This document shows positions 1 to 5,453 of a DNA stretch of 7,724 nt, one piece after another; positions within the stretch are counted from its first letter, which is position 1; every line of letters begins with the position of its first letter. Both the position numbers and the translations under genes were made by a program. Source of the DNA: Candidatus Nitrosopolaris rasttigaisensis (GTDB lineage: Archaea > Thermoproteota > Nitrososphaeria > Nitrososphaerales > Nitrososphaeraceae); NCBI GenBank assembly GCA_933226995.1, contig CAKOFP010000117.1, forward strand, positions 1 to 7,724, in the 5' to 3' direction. Under the pieces are notes generated by a model. It had not been told where the DNA came from. It worked only from the letters and a program-made list of their open reading frames with translations, and did no database searches.

Positions 1-442
1 ATTGGAGTAATTTCTGAGCTACCGAACCTGCCATTACCAAAGTAGCAGTCAACCTGCCTGAAAATCTCCCACCTCCCCTATAATCAGCGAACCCACCGTA
101 TTTTACCATCGCCTGATAATCAGCGTGTCCAGGTCGAGGTTTTGTTTTGATTAATTCATATGGCCCTGAATCTTGATCCTGATTCCATATTAGCATACAA
201 ATTGGCGCACCACTCGTAAAGCCATTATACATTCCAGATATGATCTCAACCTTGTCCTCTTCTTTTCTCTGGGTCGTAATCACAGATGTACCTGGTCTTC
301 GACGGTCGAGCTGCAACTGAATATCCGACTCATGAAGAGGCAGACCCGCTGGGCATCCATCCACCACCATTCCCACACATTTACCGTGACTCTCGCCGAA
401 ACTCATCGTAACAAAACGTTCGCCGAGTATATTTCCTGGCAT
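1..442 (-). CDS. aroC: Chorismate synthase, N-terminal 147 residues (3' end outside window)
   Basis: Chorismate synthase converts 5-enolpyruvylshikimate-3-phosphate to chorismate by anti-1,4-elimination of phosphate with reduced FMN, the last common step to Phe, Tyr and Trp. Reading the minus strand from ATG at 442-440 gives an open frame to the window edge, about 40% of a typical family member. Visible hallmarks are GESHG at residues 16-20 (signature 1, with an invariant histidine), LDRRRPG at 45-51, RPGHAD at 103-108 (second invariant histidine) and the glycine-rich DYRGGGRFSGR at 120-130 (signature 2 region, FMN/substrate site). The ATG is preceded by no clear Shine-Dalgarno sequence, and a TATA-like box lies about 36 bp upstream, suggesting a short leader. 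A 131-bp gap separates it from the EPSP synthase gene, the widest gap among the aro genes, so it may have its own promoter. The identification is secure; only the C-terminus is unseen. Confidence 0.96.
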   Translation of the reverse strand, partial: MPGNILGERFVTMSFGESHGKCVGMVVDGCPAGLPLHESDIQLQLDRRRPGTSVITTQRKEEDKVEIISGMYNGFTSGAPICMLIWNQDQDSGPYELIKTKPRPGHADYQAMVKYGGFADYRGGGRFSGRLTATLVMAGSVAQKLLQ

Positions 443-473
443 CTACTGTATTCAGGCAATCTTATTCATGTTC

Positions 474-484
474 CATATATATTG
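474..484 (-). promoter_or_regulatory. Putative TATA box for aroC
   Basis: On the minus strand this reads CAATATATATG, an alternating A/T core centred about 36 bp before the aroC ATG at 442. Archaeal TATA boxes are usually centred about 26 bp before the transcription start, which would put the start near 452 and give a leader of about 10 nt. That fits the absence of a Shine-Dalgarno sequence. It is the strongest AT core in the gap, but a second AT-rich stretch near 490-500 is an alternative. Inference from position and composition only. Confidence 0.4.
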
Positions 485-536
485 GCTTTTTGAATTAAAT
501 TTCTGATAGAACTCTGGCGCTTGTCCAAATAGATAC

Positions 537-542
537 AAAAAA
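537..542 (-). terminator. Possible oligo-T terminator after EPSP synthase gene
   Basis: The minus strand carries six consecutive T residues about 31 nt downstream of the EPSP synthase stop codon (574-576), inside the 131-bp gap before aroC. Archaeal RNA polymerase commonly terminates at T-runs without a stem-loop. A run of six is at the short end, so this may cause only partial termination. It is consistent with aroC being at least partly a separate unit. Confidence 0.3.
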
Positions 543-573
543 TTCTGGTCAGCGGGTCTAGTGCAAGTTATTA

Positions 574-1872
574 TTATTCGCGATCCACCGTCGGTTTAAT
601 GTGACCTCCGAGTTCCATAACGTCTTGAATAAAGTTCGGATATGATACATCAACTGATTCAACACCTGCAACAGTAGATTTTTTTGTCAGCATCGCGGCA
701 ATAGTAAATGCCATAAACAGCCTATGATCGTTGAAAGACTCTAGCGACGCATTTTTCAAATTTTTAGGAGCAATTATTAGTAATTCATTTTTTCCTTCCT
801 TAATCGTTGCCCCCAATTTTGTTAACTGGGAGGCGATGTTTGCGACTCTGTCTGTCTCTTTCAATCTCGCATGTCCGATCCCCGTTATTTTGACTGGAGA
901 TCTTGCCTTCAGAGATAGTACAGATACAACCGGCAAAAGATCCGGAGTATCAGAAAGGTCAAATTCCCCGCCACACAACTGTTCGGTACCATACACTCGA
1001 ACTTCACCTTTTTGTCTGTTAACTTTTATTCTTCCATCCATTGTCCTAATAATGTCCAGTATGTCTGAATCAGCTTGAGGAAGACAGAAGTTTATTCCGG
1101 TTATTGCCAGTTCATCACCTAGTAGAAGTCCTGCAGTAAGAATTAATGCGGCGCTTGAAAGATCGCCAGGAACATCAAAAATGGTCGCTTTATATGATGC
1201 AGAGGGGAGGTGATATTCTCTGAAACCCTCGTTATGCACTGCAACACCAAATGCTTTCATGGTAGCAAGCGTCGACTCAATATACGGTTTTGAAACTTGT
1301 TCCCCCTTGATTCTTATTTCAACGGTAGACTCGGCATATACGCACGAGATTAGAAGAGACGAGACAAACTGGCTTGATACACTTCCGTCTACATCGGTTG
1401 TTCCTCCCTTTATCCCGCCACCTTTAACTATGAGCGGAGGGGTCCCGTCGAATTTGGTGGAATAAGATTGTACTCCCAATTTGCTGAGAGAATCCAACAA
1501 GGGCTGCATGGGCCGCTTTCGAAGACTTTCGTCACCAGTAAGAACCGTGAGTCCGTTTTTTACTAGAGCAGACATAGTAGTCATTAATCTTATCGTCGTA
1601 CCGGAATTCTCTGCATTGATTACATTTTCTGGCACCGTAAAACTATGTCTGCCTTTTATATGTACCACAAAATTATCCTGTCTTGTTACGACTCCGAGGG
1701 CCTTGCAAGCTGAAATAGTTGCAAGTGTGTCTCGAGAAAACAGAGGATTTTTGATAGTAGACTTCCCGTCAGTAAGCGACGCGATAGCAATTGCCCTATG
1801 ACTGTAGCTCTTGCTTGATGGACATCTTATAATGCCATTAATACTTGATTTCGTAACCAGAATTCTAACCAA
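574..1872 (-). CDS. aroA: 3-phosphoshikimate 1-carboxyvinyltransferase (EPSP synthase)
   Basis: Transfers the enolpyruvyl group of phosphoenolpyruvate to shikimate-3-phosphate, the sixth step of the pathway; expected to be cytosolic. The 432-residue length is normal. Motifs: PSSKSYSHR at 18-26 (K21, S22 and R26 bind phosphate/substrate), ENSGTTIR at 88-95 (the PEP-site NxGTxxR loop), DGSVSSQFVSSLL at 162-174 (shikimate-3-phosphate loop), SDTPDLLP at 307-314 (catalytic Asp region), LKETDR at 337-342 and NDHR at 381-384. The start is TTG at 1872-1870. The codon immediately before it in frame is a TAG stop, and no usable ATG occurs before residue 97, so TTG is effectively forced. It overlaps the shikimate kinase stop by 8 bp, implying translational coupling. 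This is the last gene of the tightly packed aroD-aroE-kinase-aroA block. Confidence 0.97.
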   Translation of the reverse strand: MVRILVTKSSINGIIRCPSSKSYSHRAIAIASLTDGKSTIKNPLFSRDTLATISACKALGVVTRQDNFVVHIKGRHSFTVPENVINAENSGTTIRLMTTMSALVKNGLTVLTGDESLRKRPMQPLLDSLSKLGVQSYSTKFDGTPPLIVKGGGIKGGTTDVDGSVSSQFVSSLLISCVYAESTVEIRIKGEQVSKPYIESTLATMKAFGVAVHNEGFREYHLPSASYKATIFDVPGDLSSAALILTAGLLLGDELAITGINFCLPQADSDILDIIRTMDGRIKVNRQKGEVRVYGTEQLCGGEFDLSDTPDLLPVVSVLSLKARSPVKITGIGHARLKETDRVANIASQLTKLGATIKEGKNELLIIAPKNLKNASLESFNDHRLFMAFTIAAMLTKKSTVAGVESVDVSYPNFIQDVMELGGHIKPTVDRE

Positions 1873-2719
1873 CTAATGTTTCCGCCGTTGCCTTTTCATT
1901 GTTGATTTTGGACACAATCACGGTGCCGTTAAACTTGGCAAAAGCCGCCTTAATATCTTCTATATTTTCTTCATTCGATACCGCAGCAATAGCCGGGCCA
2001 TTGCCCGAGATGCTTGCAGCCAATGCCCCTCCTTGTATTGCTTTTATAACAGGCTCGTATTCTGCAGATAAGCTGGTGGAAAGTAGCATACCGTTCAGAT
2101 TCATGGCCTTCCAATACTCGCCGGCCGTCGCAAACTTGAAGGCCTCCCCGAACAAATCTGACATTGTGACTACCTTGCTCATATTACCTCTTCGTGTTAC
2201 TTTAGGAATGAAGATTATCGCTGAGAGGTTGTGGGGCGCCTCTCGATGATGTATTATTTCGTGTGTATGGTTATTCGTTACTACGAACCCACCAAAATAA
2301 CAAGCAGAAGAGTCATCGTATGCTCCTGTTATAGTCACTCCCGCATCCAGTGATGCAAGAACGGCACGATCTAACACAACATAGTCTTCTATATCCTCTT
2401 TAACAAGTTTGCTACAAGCCAATGCAACGGCGTCAGAAACAGCGCTAGAACTTTTCAATCCGAATCCAATAGGAATTTCTGACTCCACGGTTATGTAAAC
2501 TGAATTCTCCGCAAGGATCTCCTTTGGTATTGTGTTGTAAACTATATTGCGTATAAGTTTCTCATTAATTGTTTGAGATTGAATTCCTTCCCCGGATCTC
2601 AGGTCCGCCTCTGCTGTAACTCTAAGTGAGATTCCTAGTGCGGAACCACTGCAAGTCGCAAGAGCATTTACGATAGAAATTGCGCCATGTACTGTTGCGC
2701 GTACTCTCTTTTTTATCAC
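1865..2719 (-). CDS. aroK: Archaeal shikimate kinase, GHMP superfamily
   Basis: Phosphorylates shikimate to shikimate-3-phosphate with ATP (step 5). This is the archaeal GHMP-type enzyme, unrelated in fold to bacterial P-loop AroK. The ATP-binding GHMP signature PIGFGLKSSSAVSDAVALA covers residues 83-101 (GLKSSSA loop). LDAGVTITGAYDD at 124-136 carries the acidic residue region expected near the active site, and ASISGNGPAIAAV at 235-247 is the C-terminal glycine-rich GHMP motif. Its 284 residues match the usual archaeal length. The start is GTG at 2719-2717, overlapping the aroE stop as GTGA (4 bp). A Shine-Dalgarno-like GGTGA at 2730-2726 with 6-nt spacing supports it. Among GHMP kinases a homoserine or mevalonate kinase is the alternative, but the position between aroE and EPSP synthase settles the assignment. 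Confidence 0.93.
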   Translation of the reverse strand: MIKKRVRATVHGAISIVNALATCSGSALGISLRVTAEADLRSGEGIQSQTINEKLIRNIVYNTIPKEILAENSVYITVESEIPIGFGLKSSSAVSDAVALACSKLVKEDIEDYVVLDRAVLASLDAGVTITGAYDDSSACYFGGFVVTNNHTHEIIHHREAPHNLSAIIFIPKVTRRGNMSKVVTMSDLFGEAFKFATAGEYWKAMNLNGMLLSTSLSAEYEPVIKAIQGGALAASISGNGPAIAAVSNEENIEDIKAAFAKFNGTVIVSKINNEKATAETLVG

Positions 2720-3561
2720 AAGGGTTCACCGAAAGGACCGAAGAGAGCTTTTTTCATTGCTTCCAGCGGCGCAGTTATCCCTGTCCAGATTTCGAACGCT
2801 TTCGACCCTTGTGCTAGGAGCATCTCATATCCATAGATGACTGTCGCTCTTGCATTTTTTGCCTGTTCAATCAGATTTGTTACCATTGGTGAGTACACAA
2901 TGTCGTAAACAATGCTGTTTTTACCTATATGCTCATAATCCACAATACTTTGCTCATCATTCATCCCACTAGGAGTGGAATTAATAATTAAATCTGACTT
3001 CAGCGCATGTCCTCCTAAATCCTCCATCCCGGTAAAGTTAGCACTTAATCCAAGATTAGAAGCCATTGATATGAGTTCATCCGCATTTTTCCTTGTCCTA
3101 TTTGCGATTGTTATGTGGGAGATTCCTATTTCATTCGAGAGGGCAGCAATTATTGCCCGTGCTGCCCCCCCAGATCCTATCAGTAGAATTTTCATTCCAT
3201 TAAAGCTTACACGCCGTTTGTGCAGAGGTTCTATGAAGCCTTCGACATCCGTATTATAGCCCTTGAAAGTTCCTTCAATGCAGTGAACTGTATTAACTGC
3301 GTTAGCTTTCTTGGCAGAAGGATCAAGTTCGTCGATATACGGTATGATACCAACCTTATGCGGTATTGTAACGTTGAATCCAGATATATTGGTAGCACGA
3401 AGAGAACCGAGAGACACCTCGAGCTCGCCTTTGGGTACTCGAAATGCAATATAGACACAGTTGAGGCCAACTGACTTGAACGCCGCATTGTGCATTGCAG
3501 GTGATAATGAATGATCAATAGGGTCTCCGATGATACAATACGTTTTAAATAAGTCTTGCAT
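2716..3561 (-). CDS. aroE: Shikimate dehydrogenase
   Basis: Reduces 3-dehydroshikimate to shikimate using NADPH (step 4). Residues counted from the longer possible start at 3594: HSLSPAMHN at 28-36 (shikimate-binding serines), NVTIPHK at 74-80 with catalytic Lys80, NAVNT at 98-102, NTDVEG at 114-119 with catalytic Asp116, the Rossmann loop GSGGAARA at 140-147, NRTRKNA at 165-171 (the NRT pattern favours NADP), and GYEMLLAQG at 255-263. I prefer the ATG at 3561-3559 (281 residues). The conserved core begins at residue 19 of the longer form, archaeal homologues have only a short N-terminus, and this start cuts the overlap with aroD from 50 to 17 bp. The longer start at 3594-3592 (292 residues) cannot be excluded. 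Neither has a strong ribosome binding site. The stop overlaps the kinase start by 4 bp. Confidence 0.95.
   Translation of the reverse strand: MQDLFKTYCIIGDPIDHSLSPAMHNAAFKSVGLNCVYIAFRVPKGELEVSLGSLRATNISGFNVTIPHKVGIIPYIDELDPSAKKANAVNTVHCIEGTFKGYNTDVEGFIEPLHKRRVSFNGMKILLIGSGGAARAIIAALSNEIGISHITIANRTRKNADELISMASNLGLSANFTGMEDLGGHALKSDLIINSTPSGMNDEQSIVDYEHIGKNSIVYDIVYSPMVTNLIEQAKNARATVIYGYEMLLAQGSKAFEIWTGITAPLEAMKKALFGPFGEPL
2726..2730 (-). promoter_or_regulatory. Ribosome binding site fixing the shikimate kinase GTG start
   Basis: GGTGA on the minus strand matches the core complementary to the archaeal 16S rRNA 3' end and sits 6 nt before the GTG at 2719. It lies inside the end of aroE, so kinase translation probably re-initiates as ribosomes finish aroE. 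It is one of the better Shine-Dalgarno matches in the window. Confidence 0.55.
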
Positions 3562-4252
3562 TGATTTTGCCTGAGCAGAGATCAATCCTGTCATATAGCT
3601 TTCTCATTTGTTGTACCGTCAGTTGACCTGGGGCAACTGCTTCTTCTAGAGCAGCATAGGTAAAAGGCGCATTTCCATAGATCGTACATAGAATTCGAGA
3701 TAAAATTCCTAGTTCTCCCATTGCGAATGATATTAAGTTTAGTTCGGTTGTGTCGTCATAAAGATCGAGAAGTCGTAGGCAGTCATGAACATTTTGGGCA
3801 GCGGTAGCGATCTTCACGTAATTGCTGTATATCCTCATTTGCCCTAAAACATCTACGAGTTTGTCATTAGTCGGCGTTTTTTCAAAGTCATGCCAAGAAA
3901 CTAATATCCGAGTTTCTTGTTCTGTAATGAAATCTACTAACTCGTCGTTGTCAAGCAAAGTCTCGAGTTCAACATCGAGCAGCATTGGTTGGGATAGTGA
4001 TAGTTGCTTTAACCAAAAAATTCGATCTTCAGTGGTCCCTGTAAATTTGCCTTTCTGTTGCGTTGACCTGAGAGTGAAAACTGCCCTCTTTCTTATGCCT
4101 TTCACAATCTCTAAAGCTTCTTGCATATCTGCCAGCATCAAAAAATCGAATCGAATTTCGACGAAGTCTGCCCCGTATGAAAAAGCTCGTTTGATTTGCT
4201 TCTTTAGGTCTTCAGGCGCTGTTGACGCTATCGATGCACAAATTTTAGTCAA
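3545..4252 (-). CDS. aroD: Type I 3-dehydroquinate dehydratase
   Basis: Dehydrates 3-dehydroquinate to 3-dehydroshikimate through a lysine Schiff base (step 3). The 235 residues fit a class I TIM-barrel enzyme. Visible active-site residues: E32, R34 and D36 in VEIRFD, R62 in FTLRS, catalytic His121 in SWHDF, Schiff-base Lys147 in YVKIAT, R186 in GILSR and Q210 in the APGQL loop. The start is TTG at 4252-4250. The in-frame stop TAG lies only 21 nt upstream and no ATG or GTG intervenes. GATGATC ending 5 nt before the TTG resembles the archaeal Shine-Dalgarno core GGTGATC with one mismatch. The zinc-finger gene ends 28 bp upstream, so aroD is probably cotranscribed with it. It overlaps aroE downstream by 17 or 50 bp, depending on the aroE start. 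Confidence 0.96.
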   Translation of the reverse strand: MTKICASIASTAPEDLKKQIKRAFSYGADFVEIRFDFLMLADMQEALEIVKGIRKRAVFTLRSTQQKGKFTGTTEDRIFWLKQLSLSQPMLLDVELETLLDNDELVDFITEQETRILVSWHDFEKTPTNDKLVDVLGQMRIYSNYVKIATAAQNVHDCLRLLDLYDDTTELNLISFAMGELGILSRILCTIYGNAPFTYAALEEAVAPGQLTVQQMRKLYDRIDLCSGKINARLI

Positions 4253-4280
4253 TGATAGATCATCTTCTACCTAGTGATCG

Positions 4281-4430
4281 CTAACCGACTCCCGCTGGGG
4301 GGTGACTTGATTTTTCGTGTTCCATGCGTTCATGTGCACTCAAAGCTTCCGTGCTGTCGAACACTCGTCCGCACCGACTGCAGCGATGTGATTTTGGAGT
4401 CTTAATGTTCGATGAGGTAGATGCCGCCAT
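4281..4430 (-). CDS. Small single C2H2 zinc-finger protein, 49 residues
   Basis: Translating the minus strand from ATG at 4430-4428 to TAG at 4283-4281 gives a 49-residue protein with one clear C2H2 finger: C17, C20, H33 and H38 in the spacing C-x2-C-x12-H-x4-H. The hydrophobic positions of the fold are present (F24, L30). A Ser/Thr/Lys-rich, probably disordered stretch of about 15 residues precedes the finger and a short Ser/Pro/Gly tail follows it. Such tiny single-finger proteins are common in archaea and mostly uncharacterised; nucleic-acid or protein binding is plausible but unproven here. AGG sits just before the ATG, and a TATA-like box lies about 34 bp upstream. aroD starts 28 bp downstream, so the two are probably on one transcript. 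The exact finger spacing and the good fit of the gene between its neighbours make it a real gene rather than a chance frame. A function in aro regulation is speculation. Confidence 0.85.
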   Translation of the reverse strand: MAASTSSNIKTPKSHRCSRCGRVFDSTEALSAHERMEHEKSSHPPAGVG

Positions 4431-4460
4431 TTCCTATCAGAATATTATACCACCAACAGA

Positions 4461-4468
4461 TAATTAAA
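4461..4468 (-). promoter_or_regulatory. Putative TATA box for the zinc-finger/aroD unit
   Basis: TTTAATTA on the minus strand is centred about 34 bp before the zinc-finger ATG. With the usual archaeal spacing this predicts a transcript start near 4438 and a leader of about 8 nt. It lies just after the methyltransferase stop (4479-4481), as expected for a new unit covering the zinc-finger gene, aroD and possibly the genes after it. A second AT-rich core at 4441-4449 is too close to the ATG to serve the same start. Inference from sequence only. Confidence 0.4.
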
Positions 4469-4478
4469 GATGATAACG

Positions 4479-5357
4479 CTATAGCTTATTTGAGCAATGC
4501 GACGGAATTTTTTTCCAGTTTGCAATCAGCGCTTCAGATCTTATATGCAGTTGTTCCTCCGCAAGTCTCGCGATTGCTAGTTGTATGTATTCGTTCACTA
4601 TCTCTATTCCTAAATACCGTCGATTCAAGTGCGATGCCACCTTTGTGGTTTGGCCGCTGCCATTGAAGGGATCGAGAACTGTGTCTCCCTCGTAAGAGTA
4701 TAACTTCATAAGTCTGTATGGTATTTCTTCCGGAAATGGACATGGATGCGTTATGTATCCTGGTGGTACAGGTGCAATATGCCAAACCGAATTGGCAATC
4801 TCTTTTGTCCACTCCTCGTGCGTAGCCGGGAGGGTCTCGTCTCGTTGCGTTCTGCCAGACTTCACGTTGCCTTTCCTTAATACCAGAATGAATTCATGCA
4901 TAATATTAGCTCTATAATACTTTGGATATGGATTGATTACAAAAGAGCCATATCTATTAGTACCACCGGTCACCTTATGCCAAATAATCTCCTCGTGAAG
5001 ATTCCATTGACCGGAAGGTTGAACCAGTTTGGATAATAGGATATGCGGTAACGGCAGAATCGTCCCATTGACTACCTCGTTGGCGATAACTATACAACAG
5101 TACCCCCCTTCTGTGGTTACTTTAAAGACCTTATCATTAAAAATCTCTACCATTTCATCAAGATAATCGCTAGTTTCGATATTAGACCTGCCACGATAAT
5201 ATCCCCCGTTTCCAGAGGCATGCATTTCGTAATCAATTGCATTTCTATAAGGGGGTGAGGTTATGGTCAATTGTACCGAATGGGGAGAAATTCTCTTCAA
5301 TACTTCTTTACAGTTGCCACCAATAATTACATTAACAACATTTTGCTGTACCTGCAT
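4479..5357 (-). CDS. Orphan beta-class DNA methyltransferase (N4-cytosine or N6-adenine)
   Basis: S-adenosylmethionine-dependent amino-methyltransferase acting on DNA. Residue numbers count from the ATG at 5357 (292 residues). Catalytic motif IV is TSPPY at 33-37; the S-P-P-Y form is most often seen in N4-cytosine enzymes but also in some N6-adenine ones. Motif X-like HPCPFPEEIPYRLM is at 204-217. The SAM-binding motif I, DPFNGSGQT with the FxGxG loop, is at 229-237, followed by GIEI at 250-253 (motif II acidic residue). Motif IV precedes motif I, which defines the beta class; the roughly 165 residues between them would hold the target-recognition part. A TTG directly before the ATG is the only other nearby start. 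No restriction endonuclease or specificity subunit is in the window, so it appears solitary here. It sits in the aro cluster in the same direction, with its own possible promoter. Target sequence unknown. Confidence 0.92.
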   Translation of the reverse strand: MQVQQNVVNVIIGGNCKEVLKRISPHSVQLTITSPPYRNAIDYEMHASGNGGYYRGRSNIETSDYLDEMVEIFNDKVFKVTTEGGYCCIVIANEVVNGTILPLPHILLSKLVQPSGQWNLHEEIIWHKVTGGTNRYGSFVINPYPKYYRANIMHEFILVLRKGNVKSGRTQRDETLPATHEEWTKEIANSVWHIAPVPPGYITHPCPFPEEIPYRLMKLYSYEGDTVLDPFNGSGQTTKVASHLNRRYLGIEIVNEYIQLAIARLAEEQLHIRSEALIANWKKIPSHCSNKL

Positions 5358-5375
5358 CAATGATATATTATTGAT
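5356..5375. repeat. 20-bp imperfect dyad over the methyltransferase start
   Basis: ATCAAT at 5356-5361 is mirrored by ATTGAT at 5370-5375, and the centre ATATAT at 5363-5368 is itself symmetric. Nine of ten base pairs match; the only mismatch is 5362 with 5369. It overlaps the methyltransferase ATG (5355-5357) and the predicted transcript start. This placement would suit an operator for a dimeric repressor, but low-complexity AT sequence makes chance symmetry possible. Confidence 0.4.
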
Positions 5376-5394
5376 TTGTCCATATTCCGAATGC

Positions 5395-5402
5395 TTTAAA
5401 AT
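5395..5402 (-). promoter_or_regulatory. Putative TATA box for the methyltransferase gene
   Basis: ATTTTAAA on the minus strand is centred about 42 bp before the ATG at 5357. This predicts a transcript start near 5372 and a leader of about 15 nt that coincides with the dyad at 5356-5375. There is no Shine-Dalgarno sequence in that leader. Inference from position and composition. Confidence 0.35.
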
Positions 5403-5419
5403 AATCGACTTTCCGATTA
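5402..5419. repeat. Perfect 6-bp inverted repeat next to the methyltransferase promoter
   Basis: TAATCG at 5402-5407 and CGATTA at 5414-5419 form a perfect inverted repeat with a 6-nt spacer (ACTTTC). It lies between the T-run after aroB' and the putative TATA box, at the edge of where TFB would bind. It could be a protein site or a weak RNA hairpin at the end of the aroB' transcript. With only six pairs it may also be chance. Confidence 0.35.
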
Positions 5420-5425
5420 AAAAAA
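5419..5425 (-). terminator. Possible oligo-T terminator after aroB'
   Basis: Seven consecutive T residues occur on the minus strand about 29 nt after the aroB' stop (5454-5456). This resembles archaeal T-run termination and would separate aroA'-aroB' from the methyltransferase gene. No stem-loop precedes it. Confidence 0.4.
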
Positions 5426-5453
5426 TATTTCCTGCCTAAAGTTATTATTGTTC

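Noticed and set aside
473..485. CCATATATATTGG read as a palindromic operator upstream of aroC
   Set aside because: Only the outer CCA/TGG bases pair about the centre; the inner positions do not. It is better explained as a TATA-like box.
731..1801. Open frames on the plus strand opposite EPSP synthase (731-1078, 1259-1465, 1481-1801)
   Set aside because: They lie antisense within a gene of clear function, show no recognisable motif and have no promoter-like context. They are frame shadows.
3231..3518. 95-residue minus-strand frame inside aroE
   Set aside because: Out-of-frame shadow across the catalytic motifs of shikimate dehydrogenase; no independent support.
3822..4274. 150-residue plus-strand frame opposite aroD
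   Set aside because: The longest antisense frame, but it is Ser/Lys/Val-rich low-complexity sequence that mirrors the aroD codons, with no motif and no promoter.
4534..4812. 92-residue minus-strand frame inside the methyltransferase gene
   Set aside because: It overlaps the conserved motif I and motif X part of the methyltransferase in another frame and has no recognisable domain.
4479..5357. Methyltransferase as a recently inserted mobile or foreign gene
   Set aside because: No transposase, integrase, terminal repeats or target-site duplication flank it, and its base composition looks similar to its neighbours by eye. Transfer is not excluded, but nothing in the window shows it.
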